DNA from: an uncultured Rhodospirillaceae bacterium
Lineage (GTDB): Bacteria; Pseudomonadota; Alphaproteobacteria; Dongiales; Dongiaceae
Reading direction: 5' to 3'
NCBI GenBank assembly: GCA_902826565.1
Contig: CADEFF010000017.1
Coordinates: forward strand, 8,218 to 52,842
Length of the DNA: 44,625 nucleotides
Each line of letters opens with the position of its first letter. Positions within the stretch are counted from its first letter, which is position 1. This document shows positions 8,206 to 15,889 of the stretch, piece by piece. A program made the translations under genes and the position numbers. The notes under the pieces are model-generated. The model was given only the letters and a program-made list of their open reading frames with translations, had not been told where the DNA came from and made no database searches.

Positions 8206-9048
8206 ATGGGCTTCGTGTTCGCCAAGGCCGGGATCGGACAGTTCCCGCCGATCTTCCTGCTCGCCTTCCGGTTCGGCCTCGCCGCGCTCGTGATGGTCTG
8301 GTTCGCGCCGCTGCCGCGCGAGGAGATGCCGCGCATCCTGCTGATCTCCCTCATCGCCGGCGCCGTCTCCTACAGCCTCACCTTCATGGCGCTTCGCGAC
8401 ATCGACGCTTCGCTCGGCACCATCCTGATCCAGCTCGAGGGTCCGCTCGCGGCGCTGCTGGCGGTCGTCTTCCTCAAGGAGAAGATCACCTGGCTGCGCG
8501 GTCTCGGCATCGCGATCGCCTTCATCGGGGCCGTCGTCATCGCCGGCCAGCCGCGCCTCGAAGGCGCGCTCTGGCCGATCCTCCTGGTCGTGGGCGGCGG
8601 CGTGACCTGGGCCTCGGGGCAGGTGCTGGCCAAGACGGTGAGCCATATCGGCGGCTTCCGGCTGATGACCTGGATCGCCGTGCTGGTGACCCCGCAGCTC
8701 TTCATCGCCTCGTTCATCTTCGAGGACGGCCATATGGCCGTGCTGCAGAGCGCCGACTGGAAGGGCTGGCTGATCGTGCTCTATCTCGGCCTCGGCATGA
8801 CGGCGCTCGGCTATTCGATCTGGTACCGGCTCATCGCGCGCTACAGCGTGAACCAGGTCTCGCCGGTGCTGCTGCTCGTTCCCGTGATCGGCGTGATCGG
8901 CGGCATGGCGGTGCTGGGCGAGCAGCCGACCCTGATCACGCTGGTCGGCGGGGCCATCGTCATCGCCGGCGTCGGCCTCAGCACCTGGGAGCGGAAATCG
9001 CCGAGGCCGGTCGCGGGCGAGGCGCCGCGCGATCTGCCGACGGCCTAG
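8206..9048 (+). CDS. DMT/EamA family transporter, N-terminus disrupted
   Basis: An inner-membrane drug/metabolite exporter of the EamA type (two repeated five-helix units, about 10 helices; PIFLLAFRFGLAAL in repeat 1, SPVLLLVPVIGVIGGMAVLGE in repeat 2). The ATG at 8206 falls in the middle of helix 1. The preceding codons (LLAALLRGALWG, 8170-8205) are open and clearly belong to that helix, but no ATG, GTG or TTG lies upstream in this frame before the stop of the previous gene. An ATG at 8118 in another frame would join perfectly if the five-T run at 8144-8148 had four T's, giving a normal 309-aa transporter. So this is either a sequencing or assembly error, a recent frameshift, or use of an unusual start. 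Substrate unknown. Confidence 0.8.
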   Translation: MGFVFAKAGIGQFPPIFLLAFRFGLAALVMVWFAPLPREEMPRILLISLIAGAVSYSLTFMALRDIDASLGTILIQLEGPLAALLAVVFLKEKITWLRGLGIAIAFIGAVVIAGQPRLEGALWPILLVVGGGVTWASGQVLAKTVSHIGGFRLMTWIAVLVTPQLFIASFIFEDGHMAVLQSADWKGWLIVLYLGLGMTALGYSIWYRLIARYSVNQVSPVLLLVPVIGVIGGMAVLGEQPTLITLVGGAIVIAGVGLSTWERKSPRPVAGEAPRDLPTA

Positions 9049-9109
9049 GCGAACTCCACGCGGCGAAACCCCATCCGCCGGGGAGATACGCCACTATAAC
9101 AACGCATCC

Positions 9110-9180
9110 GATATGTTATATATACTCCCTGAATGCCATACGCTGCACATATGATTGATAAATATAATATAATTCATATG
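9110..9180 (+). promoter_or_regulatory. AT-rich island upstream of the sulfate-reduction operon
   Basis: Roughly 70 bases of strongly AT-rich sequence in an otherwise GC-rich window. It contains two overlapping TATAAT hexamers (9163-9168 and 9168-9173). No good -35 box sits 16-18 bases upstream, so an activator-dependent promoter for cysG is a reasonable reading. The transcript start cannot be fixed from sequence. Confidence 0.4.
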
Positions 9181-9211
9181 CAGAAAAATAACGTGAGGAA
9201 GCGTTCAAGCT

Positions 9212-9239
9212 AACACATACTACGGTCGTAGAATGTGTT
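9212..9239. promoter_or_regulatory. 28-bp near-perfect palindrome, candidate operator
   Basis: AACACAT (9212-9218) pairs with ATGTGTT (9233-9239), and CTACG (9220-9224) pairs with CGTAG (9227-9231). There is one mismatch per arm and a two-base centre. It lies between the TATAAT elements and cysG. It is followed by only four T's, so an operator for a dimeric regulator is as likely as a weak terminator. The regulator is not encoded in this window. Confidence 0.45.
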
Positions 9240-9331
9240 TTCATTGACTCCTTGCCGGCTGAATGGTGAAATAGGCCCCGTGTAAATACCGCATCGGCGT
9301 GCGGGATTAGCCGGACGGGAGCCGGCGGCCA

Positions 9332-10735
9332 ATGGATTATTTTCCGACCTTCTTCTCGATTGCGGACCGCCGCGTCGTCGTCATCGGCGGCGGCGAAGCC
9401 GCGTTGCAGAAGCTGCGGTTGCTGACCCGGGCGCGGGCGCGGGTTCGCCTGATCGCGCAGGAGGCCGCGTCGGAGATCGAATCGCTCGCCGCCGAAGGCC
9501 GCATCGACTGGCAGCGCCGCGCGTTCGCGGCAAGCGATCTCGAGGGTGCGACGCTCGTCGTCGCGGCGAGCGGCGAGAGCGCGCTCGACGAGCGCGTCGC
9601 CGAGGCGGCGAAGGCGATCGGCGTTCCGGTCAATGTCGTCGATCGCGCCGAGCTTTCCGATTTCATCGTCCCCGCAATCGTCGATCGCGATCCCGTCATC
9701 ATCGGCATCTCGACCGCCGGTACGGCGCCGATCCTCGCGCGCCGGATCCGCGAGCGCATCGAGGCGATCCTGCCCGCGCGCCTCGGCGCCCTCGCGCGTT
9801 TCGCCCAGCGCTTCCGCGGCGCGATCGCCGCGCGCTTCGCCGACCGGCGCGAGCGGCTGCGGCTCTGGGAAAAATTCTTCGACGGCCCGGCGGCCGATGC
9901 GGTGCTTGCGGGCCGCGAGCCGGAGGCGGCCGAGCGGTTGCTCTCCGACATCAACCGCCGCGCCGACGCCGAGACCGGGCGCGTCGCCATCGTCGGCGCC
10001 GGCCCCGGCGATCCGGAGCTTCTCACCTTGAAGGCGCTCCGCCATCTCGAACATGCGGACGTGGTGCTGTACGACCGGCTGGTCGATCCCGCGATCCTGG
10101 ACCGCATCCGGCGCGATGCGCGCCGCATCTTCGTCGGCAAGGCGCCGGGGCGGCACGCCATGTCGCAGGAGGCGATCAACGCGCTGCTCGTCGCGGAAGC
10201 GCGCGCCGGCCATCGCGTGGTCAGGCTGAAGGGCGGCGACCCCTTCATCTTCGGCCGCGGCGGCGAGGAGCTCGACGCGCTGCGGGCTGCCGGCGTTCCG
10301 GCCGAGGTTGTCCCGGGCATCACGGCGGCGCTCGGTTGCGCCGCGGCGGCCGGCATCCCGCTCACCCATCGCGACCATGCCCAGGCGCTCGTCATCGCGA
10401 CCGCCGAAGGCAAGGCCGGCGAGCCCGAGCTCGACTGGGCCGCGCTCGCGAAGCCGCGCCAGACCCTCGCGATCTATATGGGCGTCGGCGCCGCCCAGCG
10501 CGTCATGGAAAATCTGCTGGCGCATGGCCTCGCGCCGGCGACGCCGGTGGCGCTCGTCGAGAACGGCACGCGCCCCGATCAACGCATCCTCGCCGGCAGG
10601 CTCGCCGAGCTCGGCAGCCTCGTCGCCCGCAATCTCGTGCGCGGTCCGGCGCTCATCCTCATCGGCGAGGTCGCATCCCGGGCGGAGGACGCCGCGACCC
10701 TCGCCGCCGAACTTCCCGAAAGGCTCACGGCATGA
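9332..10735 (+). CDS. cysG: Siroheme synthase (CysG), trifunctional
   Basis: A 467-aa enzyme that methylates uroporphyrinogen III twice, oxidises precorrin-2 and inserts iron to make siroheme, the cofactor of the sulfite reductase encoded just downstream. Residues about 1-210 are the dehydrogenase/ferrochelatase half, with the NAD motif VVVIGGGEAALQKLRLL near residue 12. Residues about 215-460 are the SAM-dependent methyltransferase half, starting VAIVGAGPGDPELLTLKAL and containing KGGDPFIFGRGGEE. Length matches E. coli CysG (457 aa). The start ATG is preceded by GGGAGCCGGC. The stop overlaps the ATG of the next gene (ATGA). It is the first gene of a five-gene overlapping operon. Confidence 0.95.
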   Translation: MDYFPTFFSIADRRVVVIGGGEAALQKLRLLTRARARVRLIAQEAASEIESLAAEGRIDWQRRAFAASDLEGATLVVAASGESALDERVAEAAKAIGVPVNVVDRAELSDFIVPAIVDRDPVIIGISTAGTAPILARRIRERIEAILPARLGALARFAQRFRGAIAARFADRRERLRLWEKFFDGPAADAVLAGREPEAAERLLSDINRRADAETGRVAIVGAGPGDPELLTLKALRHLEHADVVLYDRLVDPAILDRIRRDARRIFVGKAPGRHAMSQEAINALLVAEARAGHRVVRLKGGDPFIFGRGGEELDALRAAGVPAEVVPGITAALGCAAAAGIPLTHRDHAQALVIATAEGKAGEPELDWAALAKPRQTLAIYMGVGAAQRVMENLLAHGLAPATPVALVENGTRPDQRILAGRLAELGSLVARNLVRGPALILIGEVASRAEDAATLAAELPERLTA

Positions 10736-11037
10736 CCCAGGAAATCGTCACCGCCAACCGCTTGCGCGACGGCGCCGTCGTCTATCTCGCCCCCGAGGGC
10801 TACTGGTCCGAGCGCCTCGCGGACGCGGTCGTCGTCGAAGGCGAGGTCGCGGCGGCCGAGCTGCTCGGCACCGCCGAGGCCGCCGTCAAGGCGCAGATCG
10901 TCGTGGCGCCCTATCGCGCGGACGTGACCCTCGAATCCGGCCTCCCCGTGCCGCGCACCACCAAGGAGCGCATCCGCTCGCGCGGGCCCAGCATCCATCC
11001 GGAGCTCGGCAAGCAGGCGGAAGGGCAGCCCGCCTGA
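10732..11037 (+). CDS. DUF2849 domain protein of the sulfite-reductase operon
   Basis: A 101-aa soluble protein that starts inside the cysG stop (ATGA, 10732) and whose own stop overlaps the ATG of the sulfite reductase (TGATG). It begins MTQEIVTANRLRDGAVVYL and ends in a basic, disordered tail. It belongs to the DUF2849 family, which in alphaproteobacteria is typically found between cysG and the sulfite/nitrite reductase. Its function is not established. The position suggests an accessory role in siroheme delivery or in assembling or fuelling the reductase, which is inference from context only. No cysteine is present, so a direct metal or Fe-S role is unlikely. Confidence 0.85.
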   Translation: MTQEIVTANRLRDGAVVYLAPEGYWSERLADAVVVEGEVAAAELLGTAEAAVKAQIVVAPYRADVTLESGLPVPRTTKERIRSRGPSIHPELGKQAEGQPA

Positions 11038-12692
11038 TGTATCGCTACGACGAATACGATCACCGCATTCTCGCCGAGCGGGTCGAGCAGTTCCGCGACC
11101 AGGTCGGCCGGCGCATCGCCGGCGACATCAGCGAGGACGAGTTCAAGCCGCTGCGGCTGATGAACGGCCTCTATCTGCAGCTCCACGCCTACATGCTGCG
11201 GGTCGCGATCCCCTACGGCATGCTCTCCTCGACGCAGCTCCGCAAGCTCGCCTACATCGCCCGGCGCTTCGACAAGGGCTATGGCCATTTCACCACGCGC
11301 CAGAACATCCAGTATCACTGGATCAAGCTCGAGCAGGCGCCGGACATTCTGGGCGAGCTCGCCGAGGTCGAGATGCATGCCATCCAGACCTCCGGGAACT
11401 GCGTGCGCAACACGACGGCCGACCAGTTCGCCGGCGTCGCCTTCGACGAGATCGAGGATCCGCGGGTGTGGTGCGAGATCGTCCGTCAATGGTCGACCTT
11501 CCACCCGGAATTCTCGTTCCTGCCGCGCAAGTTCAAGATCGCCATCACCGGCTCGCCGCACGACCGCGCCGCGCTCTGCGTGCACGATATCGGCCTGCGC
11601 ATGCATCGCGACGCGGCCGGGGAGATCGGCTTCGAGGTGATGGTGGGCGGCGGCCAGGGCCGCACGCCGATGCTGGCGGAAACGATCCGGCCCTTCCTGC
11701 CGAAGCAATATCTGCTCTCCTATCTGGAGGCGATCCTCCGCGTCTATAACCAGCTCGGCCGGCGCGACAACATCCACAAGGCGCGCATCAAGATCCTGGT
11801 GGGCGCGGTCGGCGCGGCGGAATTCGCGCGGCTGGTCGAGGCGGAGTGGCAGGCGAGCCGCAACGAGGACCTCGAGTTGCCGGCCGCGGAGTTCGAGCGC
11901 ATCCACGCCCATTTCGCCCTGCCGCCCTACGAGGCTTTGCCCGCCGAGACGCCGGCCTTCCATGCCAAGCGTTTCGAGAATCGGGAATTCGCGCGCTGGG
12001 TCCGCACCAACGTCTCGCGGCACAAGCAGCCGGGCTACGCCATCGTGACCGTCTCGCTGAAGCCCGAAGGCGGCGTGCCGGGCGACGCGTCCGACCGGCA
12101 GATGGAAGCGATGGCGGATATCGCCGAGCGCTTCAGCTTCGGCGAGGTCCGCGTCACGCACGAGCAGAATCTCGTGCTCGCGCATGTGAAGGAGGCCGAT
12201 CTCTACGAGCTCTGGCGCAATCTCGGCTTCTTCGATCTCGCCGCCGCCAATGCCGGCCTCATCACCGACATCATCGCCTGCCCGGGGCTCGACTATTGCA
12301 GCCTCGCCAACGCCCGCTCGATCCCGGTCTCGCAGGCGATCGGCCGCCGCTTCGCCGATCCCGAGCGTCAGGCGAGGATCGGCGAGCTCAAGATCAAGAT
12401 CTCGGGCTGCATCAACGCCTGCGGCCATCATCATGTCGGCCATATCGGCATCCTCGGCGTCGACAAGAAGGGCGAGGAGTTCTACCAGATCACGCTCGGC
12501 GGCAGCGCCGACGAGACCGCGGCGCTCGGCGACATCGTCGGGCCCGCCTTCGCCTATGACCGCGTGGTCGATGCGGTCGACACCATCGTCGACACCTATC
12601 TCGGCATCCGGATCGAGGGCGAGCGGTTCCTCGACACCTACCGCCGCGTCGGGCTGCAGCCCTTCAAGGAACGGCTCTATGGCGCTCGTTAA
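11037..12692 (+). CDS. cysI: Sulfite/nitrite reductase hemoprotein
   Basis: A 551-aa siroheme/[4Fe-4S] reductase that reduces sulfite to sulfide with six electrons (some relatives reduce nitrite). The two tandem ferredoxin-like/siroheme halves are recognisable, with TSGNCVRNTTADQ near residue 120. The cluster ligands are Cys415 and Cys421 (CPGLDYC) and Cys458 and Cys462 (CINAC). No CysJ flavoprotein is encoded nearby, so electrons probably come from ferredoxin, as in NirA-type enzymes; the pairing with cysH argues for sulfite as the natural substrate. The start ATG at 11037 overlaps the upstream stop, and the 3' end overlaps the next gene by 14 bases. Confidence 0.93.
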   Translation: MYRYDEYDHRILAERVEQFRDQVGRRIAGDISEDEFKPLRLMNGLYLQLHAYMLRVAIPYGMLSSTQLRKLAYIARRFDKGYGHFTTRQNIQYHWIKLEQAPDILGELAEVEMHAIQTSGNCVRNTTADQFAGVAFDEIEDPRVWCEIVRQWSTFHPEFSFLPRKFKIAITGSPHDRAALCVHDIGLRMHRDAAGEIGFEVMVGGGQGRTPMLAETIRPFLPKQYLLSYLEAILRVYNQLGRRDNIHKARIKILVGAVGAAEFARLVEAEWQASRNEDLELPAAEFERIHAHFALPPYEALPAETPAFHAKRFENREFARWVRTNVSRHKQPGYAIVTVSLKPEGGVPGDASDRQMEAMADIAERFSFGEVRVTHEQNLVLAHVKEADLYELWRNLGFFDLAAANAGLITDIIACPGLDYCSLANARSIPVSQAIGRRFADPERQARIGELKIKISGCINACGHHHVGHIGILGVDKKGEEFYQITLGGSADETAALGDIVGPAFAYDRVVDAVDTIVDTYLGIRIEGERFLDTYRRVGLQPFKERLYGAR

Positions 12693-13194
12693 GAACGGAA
12701 CGCTCGTCGCCGACGACGAGTGGCGCTTCGTCGCCGAGGCGGACGAGATTCCGGCGGAGGGTGCGGTCGTCGTCACCGCCAGGCGCTGGCTCAAGGAACG
12801 CGACCGGTTCGCCGGGCGCAACGCGCCGACGGGGATCAAGATCGAGGCGGGCGACGATATCAAGGCGCTCGCAGCCGACATCGACCGCTTCGGCCTCGTG
12901 GCGGTGGATTTCCCGAAGTTCAACGACGGACGCGGCTATTCGACGGCGCATCTGCTGCGCGAGCGCTATGGCTACAAGGGCGAGATCCGCGCCGTGGGCC
13001 GCGTGCTGCGCGATTCGCTTCTCTACATGCATCGCTGCGGCTTCGACGCCTTCGATATCGTGGACAAGGATCCGCTCGGCGCCTGGCGGCAGAAGCTCGG
13101 CGAGATGAGCGTCTTCTATCAGCCGGCGACGGACGACCGGACGCCGGCGAGAGAGCTGCGCCATCCGCGCCGACCGCTCGCGAGGGCCTCATGA
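12679..13194 (+). CDS. DUF934 family protein, sulfite-reduction accessory
   Basis: A 171-aa soluble protein that begins within the last codons of the sulfite reductase gene (14-bp overlap) and ends over the ATG of cysH. It belongs to the DUF934 family, often annotated as a putative oxidoreductase, which accompanies sulfite reductase and cysH in many alpha- and betaproteobacteria. The conserved middle reads VAVDFPKFNDGRGYSTAHLLR. Only one cysteine is present and there is no recognisable dinucleotide-binding loop, so the oxidoreductase label is weakly supported. A role in electron supply or assembly of the reductase is inferred from its fixed position. Confidence 0.87.
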   Translation: MALVKNGTLVADDEWRFVAEADEIPAEGAVVVTARRWLKERDRFAGRNAPTGIKIEAGDDIKALAADIDRFGLVAVDFPKFNDGRGYSTAHLLRERYGYKGEIRAVGRVLRDSLLYMHRCGFDAFDIVDKDPLGAWRQKLGEMSVFYQPATDDRTPARELRHPRRPLARAS

Positions 13195-13931
13195 ACGCCG
13201 AAAGCCACAGCCGCGAAACCGCGGTGGCTGCGCGCGCCGCGGCGCTCGAAGCCGCCTACGGCGCGACCGGCGGCGTGGCACTTCTCGACGCCATGATCCG
13301 CCGGGAATTTCCCGGATCGATCGCGCTCGTCTCCTCCTTCGGGACCGAGGCGGCGGTGCTGCTGCATATGGTGGCGGCGGTCGATCCGAAGACGCCGGTC
13401 GTGTTCCTCGATACCGGAAAGCTCTTCGGCGAGACCCGGCGCTATCGCGACGCGCTCATCGAGCGGCTGCGGCTCAAGGATGTGCGCATCGTGACGCCCG
13501 ATCCGGCCGAACTCGCCCGGCGCGACGGCGACGGCACGCTCTGGTACACCAATCCCGACGCCTGCTGCGCCTTGCGGAAAGTGGAGCCGCTCGCCCGCGC
13601 GCTCGAAGGCTTCGACGCATGGATCAACGGCCGCAAGCGCTATCAGGGCAATCTGCGCAGCGCGATCGCGACCGTCGAATCCGCCGAAGGCCGCATCAAG
13701 GTCAACCCGCTGGCGCAGTGGAGCCGCGAGGATATCGCCGCCTATTTCGACCGGCACGAGCTGCCGCATCATCCGCTGCAGGCCGACGGCTTCCAGTCGG
13801 TCGGCTGCATTCCCTGCTCGGAGCGGAGCCGTCCCGACGAGGATATGCGCGCCGGCCGCTGGCGAGGCCTCGACAAGACGGAATGCGGCATTCACCTGCC
13901 GGCGCCCGGCCGGAAGACCGAAGCGGCCTGA
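13191..13931 (+). CDS. cysH: Adenylylsulfate reductase, Fe-S type CysH
   Basis: A 246-aa thioredoxin-dependent reductase that makes sulfite from activated sulfate. The ATP-sulfurylase-like fold opens with ALVSSFGTEAAVLLH and holds VVFLDTGKLFGET. The four cluster cysteines are present (Cys125-Cys126 in DACCALRKVEPL and Cys206/Cys209 in CIPC), marking the [4Fe-4S] form that in most bacteria uses APS rather than PAPS. The catalytic cysteine is Cys232 in ECGIH. It starts in the ATGA overlap with DUF934 and is the last gene of the operon. ATP sulfurylase (cysD/cysN or sat) is not in the window. Confidence 0.93.
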   Translation: MNAESHSRETAVAARAAALEAAYGATGGVALLDAMIRREFPGSIALVSSFGTEAAVLLHMVAAVDPKTPVVFLDTGKLFGETRRYRDALIERLRLKDVRIVTPDPAELARRDGDGTLWYTNPDACCALRKVEPLARALEGFDAWINGRKRYQGNLRSAIATVESAEGRIKVNPLAQWSREDIAAYFDRHELPHHPLQADGFQSVGCIPCSERSRPDEDMRAGRWRGLDKTECGIHLPAPGRKTEAA

Positions 13932-13947
13932 AACTATTCCCAAGGCC

Positions 13948-13969
13948 GGCCGAGCGATACCGCCCGGCC
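13948..13969 (+). terminator. Hairpin after the sulfate-reduction operon
   Basis: GGCCG-A-GCG (13948-13956) pairs with CGC-C-CGGCC (13961-13969) around an ATAC loop, nine positions with one mismatch. It begins 17 bases past the cysH stop. No clear T-tract follows, so termination efficiency is uncertain. Confidence 0.4.
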
Positions 13970-14094
13970 GCCGCCGCGCGGGAAAAAGCCTGCAACCCGT
14001 CCCGATATTTCCCGTTGATCCTGCGGGCGGCGCCATGGCACAACCCGCGCCTTCCGGGGCAGGCCGCGCGACGGCCTCGAAACCACTCCCCGCT

Positions 14095-14116
14095 ACCGTA
14101 GATTTCATGCTACGGT
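14095..14116. repeat. 7-bp inverted repeat in the ispC leader
   Basis: ACCGTAG (14095-14101) and CTACGGT (14110-14116) are perfect complements separated by eight bases, 30 bases ahead of the ispC ATG. The half-site CTACGGT also occurs inside the palindrome upstream of cysG (9220-9226). A shared operator or an RNA leader hairpin are both possible; neither can be proved from two sites. Confidence 0.35.
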
Positions 14117-14146
14117 CATCGCAACAGGGACGGAGCCGAACAAGCG

Positions 14147-15355
14147 ATGCCAACCCGCGCCCGACGCGATACCGCCCTGCGCGCTCTTCCCAAGGAAGCC
14201 CCCCGCAGCGTCACGATTCTGGGTTCGACCGGATCGGTCGGCTGCAACACCATCGACCTCATCCGCCGGCAGCCCGAAGCCTTCCTGCTCGAGGCGCTGA
14301 CCGGGTTCGACAATGTCGAGCTCCTGGCGAAGCAGGCGATCGAGCTTCGGCCGAAGGTCGCGGTCGTCGCCAATCCCGACCGCTATGGCGCGTTGAAAGC
14401 GGCGCTCTCGGGCAGCGGCATCGAGGTCGCGGCCGGCCCCGAGGCGGTGGTCGAGGCGGCGGAGCGGCCCGCCGACCGGGTCATGGCCTCGATCGTGGGC
14501 GCGGCCGGCCTCCGGCCGACCCTCGCGGCGGTGCGCCGCGGCGCGATCGTCGGGCTCGCCAACAAGGAGACGCTGGTCTGCGCCGGCCATCTCATGATGA
14601 ACGAGGTGCGCCGTCACGAGGCGACGCTGCTGCCGGTCGATTCCGAGCATAGCGCCATCTTCCAGGTGTTCGAGTTCGAGCGGCGCGACGCCGTCGATCG
14701 CATCATCCTCACCGCGTCGGGCGGTCCCTTCCGCAAGGCGACCGCCGAGACGATGGGGCGCGCCACGCCGGCGGAAGCGGTCAAGCATCCGAACTGGAGC
14801 ATGGGCGCCAAGATCTCGATCGATTCGGCGACCATGATGAACAAGGGCCTCGAGGTGATCGAGGCGCATCACCTCTTCGGCCTGCCGGAGGACCGCATCG
14901 AGGTGCTGGTGCATCCGGAATCGGTGGTGCACAGCCTCGTCGCCTATGTCGACGGCTCGGTGCTGGCGCAGCTCGGCAGCCCCGACATGCGCACCCCCAT
15001 CGCCTATGCGCTCGCCTGGCCGAAGCGCATGGCCGCGCCCGCCGAACGTCTCGATCTCGTGCGCATCGCGGCCCTCCATTTCGAGGCGCCGGACGAGATC
15101 CGCTTTCCGGCGCTGCGGCTCGCGCGCGCCGCGCTGAAGGCAGGGCAGGGCGCGCCCTGCATCCTCAATGCCGCGAACGAGGTGGCGGTGCAGGCCTTCC
15201 TCGACGGCCGCATCGGCTTCCTCGATATCGCGCGCGTGGTCGAGGTCTGCCTCGACCGGGTGAACGGCACCGCGGCCGGCAGCCTCGAGGAGATCCACGG
15301 GCTCGATCGGTCCTCGCGGAGCGAGGCCGCCCGCCAGGTCCAGTCCCGCGCCTGA
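14147..15355 (+). CDS. ispC: 1-deoxy-D-xylulose-5-phosphate reductoisomerase
   Basis: A 402-aa NADPH-dependent enzyme (also Dxr) that makes MEP, the committed step of the non-mevalonate isoprenoid pathway. The NADPH loop is TILGSTGSVGCNT (near residue 23). The metal/substrate region is LPVDSEHSAIFQ. Further family blocks are LTASGGPFRKAT, HPNWSMGAKISIDSATMMNKGLE and HPESVVHSLVAY, with LNAANEVAV near the C-terminus. All expected active-site segments look intact. In many proteobacteria ispC sits with cdsA, uppS and bamA; here it sits between sulfate reduction and hopanoid genes, so a second copy elsewhere is possible. It lies 131 bp ahead of copC, which has its own promoter. Confidence 0.95.
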   Translation: MPTRARRDTALRALPKEAPRSVTILGSTGSVGCNTIDLIRRQPEAFLLEALTGFDNVELLAKQAIELRPKVAVVANPDRYGALKAALSGSGIEVAAGPEAVVEAAERPADRVMASIVGAAGLRPTLAAVRRGAIVGLANKETLVCAGHLMMNEVRRHEATLLPVDSEHSAIFQVFEFERRDAVDRIILTASGGPFRKATAETMGRATPAEAVKHPNWSMGAKISIDSATMMNKGLEVIEAHHLFGLPEDRIEVLVHPESVVHSLVAYVDGSVLAQLGSPDMRTPIAYALAWPKRMAAPAERLDLVRIAALHFEAPDEIRFPALRLARAALKAGQGAPCILNAANEVAVQAFLDGRIGFLDIARVVEVCLDRVNGTAAGSLEEIHGLDRSSRSEAARQVQSRA

Positions 15356-15406
15356 TTTTCCGCCGTTTCGGCCATCTCGCGAGGGCATCCCGCGGCGTTC
15401 CGCGGT

Positions 15407-15435
15407 TTGACGCTCTGCGCCCGTCCGGCTATTAG
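15407..15435 (+). promoter_or_regulatory. Sigma70-like promoter for the copCD-hpn operon
   Basis: TTGACG (15407-15412, five of six to consensus) is separated by exactly 17 bases from TATTAG (15430-15435, four of six). It lies 52 bases before the copC ATG and is one of the better promoter matches in this GC-rich window. It would drive copC, copD and, by close spacing, the hpn genes. Confidence 0.55.
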
Positions 15436-15465
15436 CTTTGCGCAACCGTCCATTGGCTTTGCGCA
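15435..15465 (+). promoter_or_regulatory. Two phased 10-bp direct repeats, candidate operator
   Basis: GCTTTGCGCA occurs at 15435-15444 and again at 15456-15465, a spacing of 21 bases, or two helical turns. The wider copies match as TT[A/G]GCTTTGCGCA. They start at the -10 box and run over the expected transcript start, which is where a repressor would bind. The cognate regulator is not in the window. Confidence 0.5.
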
Positions 15466-15486
15466 CCGCCCAAGGGTCCTCCTCGC

Positions 15487-15876
15487 ATGGCATTGATCCT
15501 TCCGCACCGGCGCCCCCTTCTCGGCGCCTGCCTGGCTCTTGCTCTGGCCGTCGGGTCGCTTTTCGCCGGACCTGCCGATGCCCACGCCATCGTCGTCGAT
15601 TCGGTGCCGGCGCCCGGCGCCGCGATCGCCGGGCCGACCGCCGATCTGACGATCCGCTTCAACAGCCGGATCGATCCCGCCCGCTCGGAGCTGGTTCTCC
15701 AGCGTCCGGACGGCACGGCCGCGCCGCTCGCGATCCTGCCGCAGGAAAGCGACGACCGGCTCGATGCGAAGGCCGACGGGCTGACGCCGGGCGAATACAG
15801 CCTGCAATGGCAGGTGCTGTCGGTCGACGGCCACATCACGCGCGGCACCTTGCCCTTCAGCGTCTCCGCTCCTTAA
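15487..15876 (+). CDS. copC: CopC-like periplasmic copper-binding protein
   Basis: A 129-aa secreted protein of the CopC/YobA family. Residues 1-33 are a signal peptide (hydrophobic LLGACLALALAVGSLF) with likely cleavage after ADA. The mature protein begins HAIVVDSVPAPGA, placing a histidine at the very N-terminus as in copper-binding CopC proteins. A C-terminal DGHITRGTLPFSV block is also typical. CopC domains are about 95-100 residues, which matches. It is followed 13 bases later by copD, the usual partner. Here the pair leads the hopanoid operon. Copper binding is inferred from family and the N-terminal His. Confidence 0.88.
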   Translation: MALILPHRRPLLGACLALALAVGSLFAGPADAHAIVVDSVPAPGAAIAGPTADLTIRFNSRIDPARSELVLQRPDGTAAPLAILPQESDDRLDAKADGLTPGEYSLQWQVLSVDGHITRGTLPFSVSAP

Positions 15877-15889
15877 GCCTTCCCGGCCG

